36,883 bases of DNA from Actinomycetes bacterium (GCA_919902125.1 CAKKQM010000020.1:1-36883), one strand, 5' to 3'; numbered from the stretch's first letter, positions 1 to 9,766 are shown. The notes: generated by a model from the letters alone, not told the origin. Program-made: numbers and translations.

Positions 1-931
1 GCCTATTGGAAAGAACTTGGTTTCTCAAATCTACGATTTTCGCTAGAAGTCCTTCGCAATCTTTTCTGTCGTCCTTATTTTTTACCACTCCGCAAATGCC
101 GCTTGAAGAAACCGCGCTACTCGCCGCTTTGGCAGTGAGACCATCAAGATGTTTCTTGTATCTTTCGGCAATCTTTTTTATTGCCGCGGAGCCGGCCTTG
201 TTTACAATCGCATCAGCAAGTTCTTCCGAGACATTGATTCCTATCCCGGGGTACTTAAGTGTGAAAAAATGAACGATGGCAACTTTCTTTATCGCTTTCT
301 CGGTAGCCACAATATCTGCCGATGCTACTGGTGCTTTCTTGGCATTCGTCTCAAGCGCGTAAACCTTGGCAAATTTCCCCATCCATACATCAAAATCTCC
401 CAAGTCCCTTAGTTTAGCTTTGCTATAATAACCCCACCAACCATTCATAAAGGCGGGGTCGCCTCCGCTTTCTTTATATAACCGATAGCCAACTTGCACT
501 GCCTCGTTGAATCGCGACTCAAGTGCCTTGTTGCCGAGCCAAATGCCCGAATCTTTAAGCGCGGTAAAAACACCCAGCAACCGTTGCGCTCCAGCCGATA
601 GAAGTTTCTTGGTACCCAGATCGGTTAATTTATCTACCGCCTGACCCCACTGAAATTTTGCAAAGTCCGCCGCAACGCCCCAGTAATCTCCTAGATAAAA
701 CCTGGTGGCAAACTCGCCATATTTCACGCCGAGTTGAAATTCTTTAACCAAGTCTGAATCGGCGCCGGCAAGTTCCGTCGCGGAAGCGATCATGCCACCA
801 TCACTACTTAGACCTTCGGATATGCTCGTTATTTCTGCGCTCGTCACAGCAAACGCGGGACTTGCCGTTGACAACGTACCGACGATAAGAAGACCAATGA
901 GAAAAAATGAAAGTGTTTTTACAGATTTCAC
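1..931 (-). CDS. Secreted protein of unknown function, C-terminus cut by window edge
   Basis: An open frame runs on the minus strand from a GTG at 931 to the window edge without a stop (310 codons visible). The N-terminus is a clear Sec signal peptide: MKSVK, a hydrophobic core of about 16 residues (LSFFLIGLLIVGTLST), then the cleavage motif ASPAFA at about residues 23-28. The mature part is rich in Ala, Lys and aromatic residues, includes a Trp/Tyr-rich stretch (NGWWGYYSK) and has two cysteines near the visible end. I recognise no family. The start follows from the signal peptide; no Shine-Dalgarno sequence precedes it, and a promoter-like sequence sits directly upstream, so the mRNA may be leaderless. 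It is transcribed away from cydA. Confidence 0.75.
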   Translation of the reverse strand, partial: MKSVKTLSFFLIGLLIVGTLSTASPAFAVTSAEITSISEGLSSDGGMIASATELAGADSDLVKEFQLGVKYGEFATRFYLGDYWGVAADFAKFQWGQAVDKLTDLGTKKLLSAGAQRLLGVFTALKDSGIWLGNKALESRFNEAVQVGYRLYKESGGDPAFMNGWWGYYSKAKLRDLGDFDVWMGKFAKVYALETNAKKAPVASADIVATEKAIKKVAIVHFFTLKYPGIGINVSEELADAIVNKAGSAAIKKIAERYKKHLDGLTAKAASSAVSSSGICGVVKNKDDRKDCEGLLAKIVDLRNQVLSNR

Positions 932-937
932 ATATTA

Positions 938-966
938 GGCATAGTGGAAATCCCATATTTCGTCAA
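938..966 (-). promoter_or_regulatory. Candidate leaderless promoter of the secreted-protein gene
   Basis: Read on the minus strand, TTGACG (966-961) and TATGCC (943-938) are separated by 17 bases. The GTG start begins 6 bases after the -10 hexamer, so transcription would begin at or next to the start codon. The -10 is imperfect, and a second AT-rich hexamer, TAATAT, lies immediately downstream. Confidence 0.4.
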
Positions 967-1250
967 TACCCCGGACAAGGCTCACGCAATGTGCTGGCGA
1001 AAACCCTCTCTTGCCTGTGGGTTCTGCACTCTGCTTGATCAATGGATCAGTCATTATGCTGGCTCCGACCCCACAAAACGCTTCAGTCCATTGACATGAT
1101 TCCTCAGGGCCTCCTTCTGCGAAAAAAGGGGTACCGCTCATTAGATTTATGCGTGAAATTGCCAGCGTGAGGGTTGCCACAGCCAAATTGGCAGAGTTAC
1201 CATCAAGGTTCACGGAGAATTATCAGCAAGTTGGCAGCTAAGGTCGCTTA
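967..1250. other. Intergenic region upstream of cydA without a supported gene
   Basis: About 330 bases separate the divergent secreted-protein gene and cydA. A minus-strand frame is open here but has no start signal or recognisable protein, so I do not call it. I see an 11-base palindrome GCCAAATTGGC at 1182-1192 and the heptamer TTGGCAG twice (1188-1194 and 1231-1237). These could be regulator contacts for the oxidase operon, but they match no motif I can name. No convincing -35/-10 pair for cydA was found. Confidence 0.3.
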
Positions 1251-1263
1251 TAGAGGAGAAATG

Positions 1264-2667
1264 ATGGATGCTCTAGAACTTGCTCGTTGGCAATTCGCAA
1301 TTACCACGGTTTACCACTTCCTTTTCGTGCCGATCACCATCGGCATGGTTTTCTTGGTCGCCGGTCTTCAGACCGCCTGGTACCGCACTGATAATTTGAA
1401 GTACCTACGGGCTACTAAGTTTTTCGGAAAACTTTTTTTAATTAATTTTGCCATTGGCGTTGTCACGGGAATCGTGCAGGAATTTCAGTTCGGCATGAAC
1501 TGGTCGTCTTACAGCCGATTTGTCGGAGATATCTTTGGCGCACCACTTGCTATGGAAGGCCTACTTGCATTCTTCCTCGAGAGCACATTCCTAGGGCTAT
1601 GGATATTCGGCTGGGATAGATTGCCGAAGAAACTTCACTTGGCATCTATCTGGACAGTAGCAGCAGGTACTTTGTTTTCAGCGTATTTCATCCTTGCCGC
1701 AAATGCGTGGATGCAGCATCCGGTTGGTTATATTTTGAATGCAGATAAAGGCCGGGCAGAATTGACGGACATCTTTGCGGTGCTGACGCAGAAGACCGCA
1801 CTAGTAACTTTCTTCCATACCATCCCTTCGGCCGCCTTTACCGGCGCTGCATTTATCGCGGGCGTATCTGCTTGGTTGATCATTAAGAAGAAAGATCTTG
1901 AGATGTCCCGCAGTACTCTCAAGCTGGGTCTGGTCACAATGTTGATCAGCTTTGTTCTGGTAGGAGTCTCTGGTGACATCACTTCGCGAGTCATGACGGA
2001 GCAACAGCCAATGAAGATGGCAGCAGCTGAAGCGCTCTACACCACCACAGAGTCTGCGCCATTCTCGCTTCTGACGATCGGCACTCTTGATGGTTCGCGC
2101 TCGGTCTTTCAGGTCGATATTCCTTCACTCCTTTCCTTCCTCTCCACTGGTGATTTCAAAGGCGTAGTTGAAGGAGTCGACGACCTACAGGCTAAGTACG
2201 AAACCCAATTCGGCCCTGGTGACTACAAGCCAAATATTCCCCTGGCGTACTGGTCATTCCGACTGATGATGGGCTTTGGCTTTATCGGCGCTTTCTTTGC
2301 CTTGCTGGCACTTTGGCAGATGCGTAAAGGCGGTACGCCACACGGTAAGTGGTTTGTCCCAGCAATGATCTCGTTGCCTTTCTTGCCATTACTTGCAAAC
2401 TCATTCGGTTGGATCTTTACCGAAACTGCACGCCAACCATGGGCGGTTTTCGGTCTGATTAAAACTGCCGACGGAGTCAGCACTGTCGTATCAAGTGGAG
2501 CAGTTCTCTTCACTATGATCGCATTTACCTTGCTCTACGGGGTGCTTGCATTTATTGAAGTTGGCTTAATTCTTAAAACTATTCACATCGGTCCACGACC
2601 AGAGGTTGATTATGAAGTCTTGGCCGTGGGTGGTTCCGATGACCGTCCACTCGTGATGTCCTACTAG
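1264..2667 (+). CDS. cydA: Cytochrome bd quinol oxidase subunit I
   Basis: This is the catalytic membrane subunit of cytochrome bd, which oxidises quinol and reduces O2 without pumping protons. It has 467 residues. Key positions fit the E. coli family: H18 and H185 (haem ligands, equivalent to H19 and H186), E98 and E106 (E99 and E107), the quinol-site segment QQPMKMAAAE with K251 and E256, and R333/M335 in SFRLMMG (R391 and M393). The Q-loop is of the short type usual in Actinobacteria and Firmicutes. The start is set by AGAGGAG at 1252-1258; ATG 1264 is 5 bases away, and ATG 1261 just before it is the alternative. The frame is open further upstream but lacks homology there. It is the first gene of cydABDC. 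Confidence 0.96.
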   Translation: MDALELARWQFAITTVYHFLFVPITIGMVFLVAGLQTAWYRTDNLKYLRATKFFGKLFLINFAIGVVTGIVQEFQFGMNWSSYSRFVGDIFGAPLAMEGLLAFFLESTFLGLWIFGWDRLPKKLHLASIWTVAAGTLFSAYFILAANAWMQHPVGYILNADKGRAELTDIFAVLTQKTALVTFFHTIPSAAFTGAAFIAGVSAWLIIKKKDLEMSRSTLKLGLVTMLISFVLVGVSGDITSRVMTEQQPMKMAAAEALYTTTESAPFSLLTIGTLDGSRSVFQVDIPSLLSFLSTGDFKGVVEGVDDLQAKYETQFGPGDYKPNIPLAYWSFRLMMGFGFIGAFFALLALWQMRKGGTPHGKWFVPAMISLPFLPLLANSFGWIFTETARQPWAVFGLIKTADGVSTVVSSGAVLFTMIAFTLLYGVLAFIEVGLILKTIHIGPRPEVDYEVLAVGGSDDRPLVMSY

Positions 2668-2684
2668 AGGAAAGGAGAAATATC

Positions 2685-3731
2685 ATGTCATTTCCGACAG
2701 TCTGGTTTCTTTTAATCGCTGTTCTCTGGGTTGGCTACTTCATTCTTGAAGGTTTCGACTTTGGTGTCGGAATGCTCCTTCCCTTTGTATCTCGCAATGA
2801 AGCCGATCGCCGCGCAGTTCTGACCACACTTGGTCCAGTTTGGGACGGCAACGAGGTCTGGTTACTTGTTGCTGGTGGCGCAACCTTTGCTGCATTCCCC
2901 GAGTGGTATGCCACGCTCTTTAGTGGTTTCTACTTGCCGCTCTTCCTCATCCTCGTCGCGTTGATTGTGCGGGGTGTCTCCTTTGAGTACCGCAGCAAGT
3001 ATGGCAAGGCGCAATGGCGCCAACGGTGGGATCTCGCAATCGTCATCAGTAGCACACTTCCCGCGTTGCTCTGGGGTGTTGCATTTGCCAATATCGTCCG
3101 CGGTGTTCCATTAGAGAAGGCAAGTAACGGGTCTATTGAGTATGTCGGCGGCTTCTTTAACTTACTCAATCCCTATGCGCTCCTTGGCGGCATCGTTACC
3201 TTGAGCGTCTTCTTGACTCACGGTGCACATTTCCTCGCACTCAAGACTACTGGCGATATCCGCGTACGTGCTCATGCGCTTGCAATCAGGTTAGGCCTTA
3301 TAGCAGCAGTTGCAGCTGTGGCCTTCTTGCTCTGGAGCAATCTGATGCTGCCATCCATCAACGCCAAGTTCCTCACGCTCTCAGTAGCCACAGCGCTTTT
3401 TTGGGTGGCTGGTCTGGTTGCAAATCTACGTGGGCGCGAGGGTTGGGCATTTATCGCCTCATCCGTTGCGATCACAACTTTTGTGACTGGTCTATTTGTA
3501 GCGCTCTATCCACGCGTGATGCCAAGTTCGTTGGGATCGCAATTTGATCTCACTATCACCAATGCATCAAGTACCGATTACACCCTCAAGGTTATGACCG
3601 TTGTTGCGGTCATCATGACCCCATTGGTGTTGATTTATCAGGGTTGGACCTACTGGGTATTTAGAAAGCGCGTGGGCGCTTCCCAGATCCAGCACCCTGA
3701 ACGAGGCGTACTCGATACATTGCATCTGTGA
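2685..3731 (+). CDS. cydB: Cytochrome bd quinol oxidase subunit II
   Basis: This is the partner subunit of CydA, needed for assembly of the haem-containing oxidase in the cytoplasmic membrane. It has 348 residues and about eight to nine hydrophobic helices. Near the N-terminus is the family motif YFILEGFDFGVGMLLPF, followed by GPVWDGNEVWLL, both diagnostic of CydB. AAAGGAG lies 8 bases before the ATG. It starts 17 bases after cydA and its TGA overlaps the GTG of cydD by 4 bases (GTGA), so the two are likely translationally coupled. Confidence 0.96.
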   Translation: MSFPTVWFLLIAVLWVGYFILEGFDFGVGMLLPFVSRNEADRRAVLTTLGPVWDGNEVWLLVAGGATFAAFPEWYATLFSGFYLPLFLILVALIVRGVSFEYRSKYGKAQWRQRWDLAIVISSTLPALLWGVAFANIVRGVPLEKASNGSIEYVGGFFNLLNPYALLGGIVTLSVFLTHGAHFLALKTTGDIRVRAHALAIRLGLIAAVAAVAFLLWSNLMLPSINAKFLTLSVATALFWVAGLVANLRGREGWAFIASSVAITTFVTGLFVALYPRVMPSSLGSQFDLTITNASSTDYTLKVMTVVAVIMTPLVLIYQGWTYWVFRKRVGASQIQHPERGVLDTLHL

Positions 3732-5362
3732 AATCAGGTGACCTGCGGCTACTGCTCTCCACGGGCGGTAGCCGCAGATTATTTTTCACCGCTCTTTTTG
3801 CAGCAACTCTCTGGTCGGCAATCATCATCTCCAACGCGCTCTTGATTGCTGAAGTAATTATTCGGATCATCAAGCATCAACCTAGTATCTCGAAGTACAT
3901 CCTTGCTTTAGGGCTGCTCTGGCTTATTCGCGCAGTATTCCAAGCGCGCTTTGAGTATTGGTGTACATCGCAGGCAATCCGCATTAAACGCGACCTGCGC
4001 ACTGAAACAACATCTCGCGTTGGCAGTTATTCAACGGTCTCACCTGCAGAGCTCAGCAATGTTCTTACCAAGGGCCTCAATGCACTAGATATCTATCTGG
4101 GTCGTTTCATCCCGCAACTGCTCTTCGCCGTTATTACGCCATTGACTGTGATTGCTGCCATCTTCTTCCTCGACCCGCTCTCAGCGTTGATTGCTATCTG
4201 CACTCTGCCGTTGATTCCATTTTTTGGCGCACTGATTGGTCAATACTCCGCTGATTCGGTAGCGCGCAAATGGCAATCACTCGGCACTCTTTCCCGATAT
4301 TTTGAAGACTCACTCCGTGGATTTGTCACGCTCAAGATCTTTGGCCGCAATGAGAGTCAATCCCAACGCATTGGTCAGATGGGGGAGAGGTACACCGATG
4401 AGACGATGAAAGTTTTACGGATCTCATTCCTCTCTGCCTTTGCCCTTGAATTAGTGGCGACTCTCTCTGTTGCCGTTGTTGCAGTTTCGGTAGGACTTCG
4501 CCTCGTCTCTGGATCTATGGACTTTAAGTCAGCGTTGATCGTATTGGTCTTGGCGCCCGAGGTGTATTTCCCGGTACGCAATGCCGCATCGCTCTTTCAT
4601 GCCTCTGAAGATGGCACGCAAGCACTCCGTGAGTTGGCACGCGTCAAGAGTGAGCCATCCGAAGTATCTGTTGAAAATCAGATCACGATCGACCCAGAGA
4701 GCATTCACGCACTTTCGTGGAGCGAGTGGAGTTTTCATCGCAACGAGGTTGAAACCATTGTGATCCCGAAGGCTCGTGTGAATCGTGGGGAGTTGCTCTT
4801 TTTGGTGGGCGAATCAGGAATTGGCAAGACAACTTTTGTACGCAATCTTCTTGGTATCACTTTTGGTGCCGCGGTTGAACTGCAAACCGATGATGGTGCA
4901 CTTTCGCTTGATCGCGCTCTGCGCACTCAGTGGCAGAAGTTACTGGGATGGATTCCGCAGAATCCACAATTAGCTACAGGCAGCGTGCGCGATCAATTTC
5001 TCCTACTTTCATCAACGCTGACCGACCCAGAGATTGAAAGCGCACTCTTACGTGCCGGATTAGTTCTTGCTGATTTGCCGATGGGCCTAGATACCAAGAT
5101 CGGTAAGAGCGGTGAGCAGGGAAATGCGGCATCAGGTGGGCAGATCCGCCGAATCGCAGTTGCCCGTGCACTAATCCGCAATCCACTAATTGTGATCGCT
5201 GATGAACCAACTGCCGATCTTGATCACCAGAGTGGAACGAAAGTTATGCATGCGCTGCGCGAGGCGCAGCGCAATGGAGCAATTGTCATCTGCATCACTC
5301 ATGACCGAAGTCTGTTGCAACCAACAGATTCAGTTATCACCGTTGGGCGAGGTGAACGATGA
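3728..5362 (+). CDS. cydD: ABC transporter for cytochrome bd assembly, CydD subunit
   Basis: This is half of the heterodimeric CydDC exporter, needed for cytochrome bd maturation; in E. coli it was linked to export of glutathione and cysteine and more recently to haem. An N-terminal six-helix membrane domain spans about residues 15-300. The ATPase domain follows, with Walker A GESGIGKT near residue 360, signature ASGGQIRR (divergent from LSGGQ) and Walker B VIADEPTADLD. At 544 residues it is somewhat shorter than E. coli CydD (588). GTG start at 3728 overlaps the cydB stop. The divergent signature may reflect one degenerate ATP site in the heterodimer, but that is inference. Confidence 0.93.
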   Translation: MKSGDLRLLLSTGGSRRLFFTALFAATLWSAIIISNALLIAEVIIRIIKHQPSISKYILALGLLWLIRAVFQARFEYWCTSQAIRIKRDLRTETTSRVGSYSTVSPAELSNVLTKGLNALDIYLGRFIPQLLFAVITPLTVIAAIFFLDPLSALIAICTLPLIPFFGALIGQYSADSVARKWQSLGTLSRYFEDSLRGFVTLKIFGRNESQSQRIGQMGERYTDETMKVLRISFLSAFALELVATLSVAVVAVSVGLRLVSGSMDFKSALIVLVLAPEVYFPVRNAASLFHASEDGTQALRELARVKSEPSEVSVENQITIDPESIHALSWSEWSFHRNEVETIVIPKARVNRGELLFLVGESGIGKTTFVRNLLGITFGAAVELQTDDGALSLDRALRTQWQKLLGWIPQNPQLATGSVRDQFLLLSSTLTDPEIESALLRAGLVLADLPMGLDTKIGKSGEQGNAASGGQIRRIAVARALIRNPLIVIADEPTADLDHQSGTKVMHALREAQRNGAIVICITHDRSLLQPTDSVITVGRGER

Positions 5363-6924
5363 AACGCACCTACCCGTACATTCTGGGCAGTAGCGCATAT
5401 ATCGCTGGCATGGGGCTAACGATTGCTAGCGCGTGGTTGATCACCACGGCTTCATTCCAGCCACCAATCTTGACCTTGAGCGTTGCCATTGTGATGGTCC
5501 GTTTCTTTGGCATCTCTCGCTCCGTTGCTCGTTACTTCGAGCGAATCACAAGCCATAAGGCGGTCTTTGATCGATTGACGCAATTGCGCGTGCGCCTGTT
5601 TGAAAAAATCACAGCAAATCCCATTTCATTGGTACGCGATCTTGGTTCTGGTGCATTGGTAAAACGAGTCGTCGATGATGTGGAGAGGGCGCAGGAGTAC
5701 CAACTACGTATCACCTTGCCCCATGTGGCAGCAGTTATATCTGTTTTAACTGGTGCTGCGCTGGGTTGGTGGATCCGTCCAGAATCCCTTTTCATCACTC
5801 TGAGCGCCAGCTTCATTCTCTTAGTTCTGGTTCCGCAATATGTGAAGAAGCGGTGCGAAATCGTAGCGCGCGGAGTTGAAAGTTCTGAGAGTGATTATGC
5901 AGCCCTTATTGAACAAGCAGCGCATGGGGTAGTAGAAGCAGAACTCTATGGGTATCTTGCCGAGCGCCTTTCGCGCACTGCGCAGATTGAGCAGGAAATT
6001 TGGCGTAAAGAGCAATCTCTTCTTACTTCTACCCGCAGATTCCAATTTCTTTTTGTTGCAACCCTTGGTCTGACTTTGGTGGCACTTGCCGAATTGGCGA
6101 ACTATTTCAGCGCAACATCAACCATTCCAGCAGTCCAAGTGACAATGTTGATTTTCTTGCCGCTTGTCATGTTTGAGGGCATAACCGCCTGGTACCCCAA
6201 CCTTTTTAACGCCGGCAAACTACTTCTTGCTCGTCGCGAGATAGCAACTCTAGAAGAGATGGATGTAGATCAACCTCGATCAACAGCGCCGTTGCTTTCG
6301 GTGGCCAAGGAGATAACTGCCAAAAATGTTCAAGTGAGGTGGCACGACCGTGAACATTTTATGGAGCCGGTTTCATTCCATGTGGAGGCGGGAGAATCTC
6401 TCGTTATTCGCGGTCGTAGCGGAAGTGGAAAATCCACACTTGCCATGGCGCTACTGGGGCTTTTGGATTTCGCAGGCGAAATCACTCTTAATCGCACCCC
6501 ACTGCGAAATATTTCTCAATTGTCGACACATGTAAGTGGGGCAATTCAAAGTAGTCATATCTTCAACACATCTATCCGTGAAAATCTTAAAATCGCAGCA
6601 CCACTGGCCACAGATGCAGAATTAATGAAAGTTCTAGCGCTTGTCGAACTCGATTCGCTTATTGAAGAACTTCCCGCTGGCCTTGATACCGTGATTGGTC
6701 AGATGGGGCGTGCTCTTTCTGGCGGAGAAGCAAAGCGACTCAATCTTGCTCGTGCGCTTTTATCGCCGGCGGAAATACTCGTTCTGGATGAACCGACGGC
6801 ACATTTGGATGAAGAACTTGCGGCACGGATTGAAGATCGCGTGATGGCTCTGGGCCGGATCCTTATCGTGATTACTCATTCAGGATGGCGTAAAGGCACG
6901 CGGACCATTCAACTTCAGCGTTAA
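5359..6924 (+). CDS. cydC: ABC transporter for cytochrome bd assembly, CydC subunit
   Basis: This is the second half of the CydDC exporter. The membrane domain contains the CydC-like segment SRSVARYFERITSHKAVFD (about residues 53-71). The ATPase domain has Walker A GRSGSGKST, a canonical signature LSGGEAKR, Walker B LVLDEPTAHLD and a final H-loop ITHSG. It has 521 residues. ATG at 5359 overlaps the cydD stop as ATGA. It ends the cydABDC group; recG starts 35 bases later and no terminator is visible between them, so some read-through is possible. Confidence 0.92.
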   Translation: MKRTYPYILGSSAYIAGMGLTIASAWLITTASFQPPILTLSVAIVMVRFFGISRSVARYFERITSHKAVFDRLTQLRVRLFEKITANPISLVRDLGSGALVKRVVDDVERAQEYQLRITLPHVAAVISVLTGAALGWWIRPESLFITLSASFILLVLVPQYVKKRCEIVARGVESSESDYAALIEQAAHGVVEAELYGYLAERLSRTAQIEQEIWRKEQSLLTSTRRFQFLFVATLGLTLVALAELANYFSATSTIPAVQVTMLIFLPLVMFEGITAWYPNLFNAGKLLLARREIATLEEMDVDQPRSTAPLLSVAKEITAKNVQVRWHDREHFMEPVSFHVEAGESLVIRGRSGSGKSTLAMALLGLLDFAGEITLNRTPLRNISQLSTHVSGAIQSSHIFNTSIRENLKIAAPLATDAELMKVLALVELDSLIEELPAGLDTVIGQMGRALSGGEAKRLNLARALLSPAEILVLDEPTAHLDEELAARIEDRVMALGRILIVITHSGWRKGTRTIQLQR

Positions 6925-6959
6925 CTGCAATCTGCGCGCTTTGGGGCCAGAATGAGTCC

Positions 6960-9131
6960 ATGGCCACCCTTGATACCAAACTGATTGACGTTATTGGGGA
7001 TCGCACAGCGAAAGTTCTGGAAACGGGGATTGGTGCACGATCTGTGGGTGATCTTCTGCGCCACTACCCGCGACGGTATGTGGTGCGTGGGGAACTCAGC
7101 GATATTTCGAAATTGCAACCCGATGATGAAGTAACCATTTTGGCGCAAGTTTTTAGCGTAAACACCCGAACCCTGCAGGGGCGTAAAGGAACAATTCTCG
7201 AAGTTGTTGTTACTGACGGCACTTCAAAACTCTCTTTAACATTCTTCAATCAAGCTTGGCGTGAGCGTGAACTACGGGTCGGCCGCCAAGGTCTCTTTGC
7301 GGGCAAAGTCAGTGTATTTAAAGGTAAGCGGCAATTGTCTCATCCAGATTATGAACTCATTGCCGATGGCAGCGATGTCGATAGCGCTATCGATGAGTTC
7401 GCTGGCAAGTATTTGCCGGTTTACCCGGCTACCGGGAAGTTGCCCTCATGGAAAGTCGCTCAATGCATGACGTTAGCCATTGATGCGCTAGATGAGGTTC
7501 CAGATTTCTTGCCCGATGAAATTCGCTTCAAACATGGGTACCCGACTTTAAAAGATGCCTTGGTTGGACTGCATCAACCCAGAGATATCGCAGAAGCAGA
7601 TCATGCACGTGCGCGACTCACATTTGATGAGGCCTTTCTTTTGCAATTACTGCTCGTTGTTCGACGTGAGGAGTTGCATCAACTTAAATCAACTGCGCGA
7701 CCAGTGCGGGCGGGAGGCTTGCTGGAAGCATTTGATGAGTCACTGCCTTTTGAGTTAACTAGTGGGCAAAGAGATGTTATGGCGGAGATTGAAGTAGATC
7801 TAGCTGCATCGCATCCGATGCACCGTTTGTTGCAAGGTGAGGTTGGTTCTGGGAAGACCGTTCTGGCAATTCGTGCAATGTTGGCTGTTGTAGATAGCGG
7901 GGGACAGGCAGCGCTACTTGCTCCAACTGAAGTGCTAGCCCAGCAACATCTACGCACCTTGGAAACATTACTCGGCTCCCTCGCGCAAGGCGGAATGTTG
8001 GGCGGGGCAGAGCACGCGACGCAAGTAACCCTAATTACAGGATCACAGAATGCGCCAGCGCGCAAAGAAGCGTTAGCGCTTGCCGCATCAGGTAGTGCTG
8101 GCATTGTTATTGGCACACATGCCCTTTTAGGGCAGAGCGTTGTTTTTGCTGATTTAGGTCTCATCGTTATCGATGAACAACACCGCTTTGGTGTTGAACA
8201 GCGAGACGTACTCAAAGCTAAAGCTGAATTTCCACCACATCTTTTAGTCATGACCGCAACACCAATTCCGCGCACAGTTGCAATGACAGTCTTTGGAGAC
8301 TTAGACATATCAACTCTGCGTGAGTTGCCACTGGGGCGCCAACCGATTACGACGCACGTTCTGCCTGCGCAAGAGAAACCCACTTTTCTGGATCGCGCAT
8401 GGTCGCGTATTCGAGAAGAAGTCGCTCAAGGGCATCAAGGCTATGTTGTTGCACCGCGCATTAGCGCGAGTGCGCCAGAGGATGCTGATATGGATTTCCT
8501 CTTCGGAACTACGTCCGCAGAATTAACCAGCGTTGAGGAGTTAGCCCCAATGTTGCATGCGGGGCCACTTGCCGGACTTCGCGTAGCGATGTTGCATGGG
8601 CAGTTGGCCACTGACGTGAAAAATGCAACGATGCTTGCATTTAGCGCAGGTGAGATTGACGTCCTTGTCTCCACTACGGTGATTGAAGTGGGAGTGGATG
8701 TTCCTAATGCCACCATTATGGTGATCATGGACGCTGATCGTTTCGGCATCTCACAATTGCATCAATTACGCGGTCGAATTGGGCGAGGTACTTGCCCAGG
8801 TTTATGTTTATTGGTAACGAATGCACCTGCAGAAACGCCAGCCCGAGTACGTCTTGATGCGGTAGCCGCGAGTGTAGATGGTTTCGAACTCTCTCGTATA
8901 GATCTTGAACAACGGCGCGAAGGTGATGTATTGGGCGTGAATCAATCTGGAACTCGATCACACTTACGGCTGTTGCGCGTCTTGCGCGATGAGAGCCTTA
9001 TCGATCTAGCTCGATCTGATGCTCAGGAATTGATTGCATCTGATGCCACACTTTCGAAATTCCCTGAACTGGCCCGCGAATTGAAAATCCTGCAGACTGA
9101 TGAGGCCGCTGATTACATCGACATGGGATAG
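6960..9131 (+). CDS. recG: ATP-dependent DNA helicase RecG
   Basis: RecG is a superfamily 2 translocase that remodels stalled forks and Holliday junctions. It has 723 residues, normal for Actinobacteria. An N-terminal wedge/OB-fold region (about residues 1-250) precedes helicase motifs: I GEVGSGKT near residue 293, II IDEQHRFG near 403, III MTATPIPRT, and VI HQLRGRIGRG. The start ATG 6960 gives the usual beginning with LIDVIGDRTAKVLETGIG. No strong Shine-Dalgarno precedes it. The next gene, rsmD, follows 30 bases downstream, as in other actinobacterial genomes. Confidence 0.96.
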   Translation: MATLDTKLIDVIGDRTAKVLETGIGARSVGDLLRHYPRRYVVRGELSDISKLQPDDEVTILAQVFSVNTRTLQGRKGTILEVVVTDGTSKLSLTFFNQAWRERELRVGRQGLFAGKVSVFKGKRQLSHPDYELIADGSDVDSAIDEFAGKYLPVYPATGKLPSWKVAQCMTLAIDALDEVPDFLPDEIRFKHGYPTLKDALVGLHQPRDIAEADHARARLTFDEAFLLQLLLVVRREELHQLKSTARPVRAGGLLEAFDESLPFELTSGQRDVMAEIEVDLAASHPMHRLLQGEVGSGKTVLAIRAMLAVVDSGGQAALLAPTEVLAQQHLRTLETLLGSLAQGGMLGGAEHATQVTLITGSQNAPARKEALALAASGSAGIVIGTHALLGQSVVFADLGLIVIDEQHRFGVEQRDVLKAKAEFPPHLLVMTATPIPRTVAMTVFGDLDISTLRELPLGRQPITTHVLPAQEKPTFLDRAWSRIREEVAQGHQGYVVAPRISASAPEDADMDFLFGTTSAELTSVEELAPMLHAGPLAGLRVAMLHGQLATDVKNATMLAFSAGEIDVLVSTTVIEVGVDVPNATIMVIMDADRFGISQLHQLRGRIGRGTCPGLCLLVTNAPAETPARVRLDAVAASVDGFELSRIDLEQRREGDVLGVNQSGTRSHLRLLRVLRDESLIDLARSDAQELIASDATLSKFPELARELKILQTDEAADYIDMG

Positions 9132-9149
9132 ATCAACAATGGCGGGAAG

Positions 9150-9155
9150 TATTAT
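9150..9155 (+). promoter_or_regulatory. -10 hexamer of a candidate leaderless rsmD promoter
   Basis: TATTAT ends exactly 6 bases before the rsmD ATG, and no Shine-Dalgarno sequence is present between recG and rsmD. The spacing puts the transcription start at the start codon. No good -35 is visible. Confidence 0.4.
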
Positions 9156-9161
9156 TTTCTT

Positions 9162-9737
9162 ATGAGGATTATTGCTGGCGTTGCCAAAGGACGAACTCTT
9201 TCATCGGTAGCCGGAGCGACCCGTCCAACTTCTGATCGTGCACGCGAAGGGCTCTTCTCTTCTTTACTCTCTGAGTTTGGAGATTTCCTAGGGCTGCACT
9301 TTCTTGATCTCTTCGCTGGCTCTGGCGCAATCGGGCTGGAAGCTCTTTCGCGCGGTGCTTCGATAGTCCACGCAGTGGAGAAAGATGCCAGCGCGGCCAG
9401 AACAATCAAAATCAATTCTGATTTAGTAGAGAAGAGCAATACTCCGGGAGATTTTCATCTTTACGCAATGTCAGTACAGAAATTCTTAGAGATTCCAGCG
9501 CCAACGAGTTATCACATTATTTATGTGGATCCACCTTACGATTTTCCAGACGCCGAACTTTATAAGTGCCTTCTTCAATTACGAGCTGGTGGCTTCGTGC
9601 GTGATGATGCAGTGATCGCAGTTGAGCGTGCCAGTAAATCTGCAGTGATGAAATGGCCCAGCGGATATGAGGCGCTGAGAGAGCGAAACTACGGGCAGGC
9701 GGTCATTTATTACGGAACTCTTGCGGAGAATGGATAA
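9162..9737 (+). CDS. rsmD: 16S rRNA (guanine966-N2)-methyltransferase RsmD
   Basis: RsmD transfers a methyl group from S-adenosylmethionine to N2 of G966 in 16S rRNA during 30S assembly. It has 191 residues. It begins MRIIAGVAKGRTL, typical of the family, followed by the TRPTSDRAREGLFS segment, the SAM-binding motif LDLFAGSGAIGLEALSRG (about residues 48-65) and the catalytic motif DPPY (about residues 126-129). ATG 9162 is chosen because homology starts there. coaD follows 29 bases later, the common pairing in bacteria. Confidence 0.95.
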   Translation: MRIIAGVAKGRTLSSVAGATRPTSDRAREGLFSSLLSEFGDFLGLHFLDLFAGSGAIGLEALSRGASIVHAVEKDASAARTIKINSDLVEKSNTPGDFHLYAMSVQKFLEIPAPTSYHIIYVDPPYDFPDAELYKCLLQLRAGGFVRDDAVIAVERASKSAVMKWPSGYEALRERNYGQAVIYYGTLAENG

Positions 9738-9766
9738 GAAGCGTAACTCTTGCTAGCGTTTGGTAT

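Noticed and set aside
935-1213. 92-codon minus-strand open frame upstream of cydA
   Set aside because: No ribosome binding site, no protein-like composition, and it overlaps the promoter region of the secreted-protein gene and the cydA upstream region.
7679-8383. 234-codon minus-strand open frame inside recG
   Set aside because: It is a shadow of the recG frame, rich in Ser, Ala, Cys and Arg, in a region where recG is clearly conserved.
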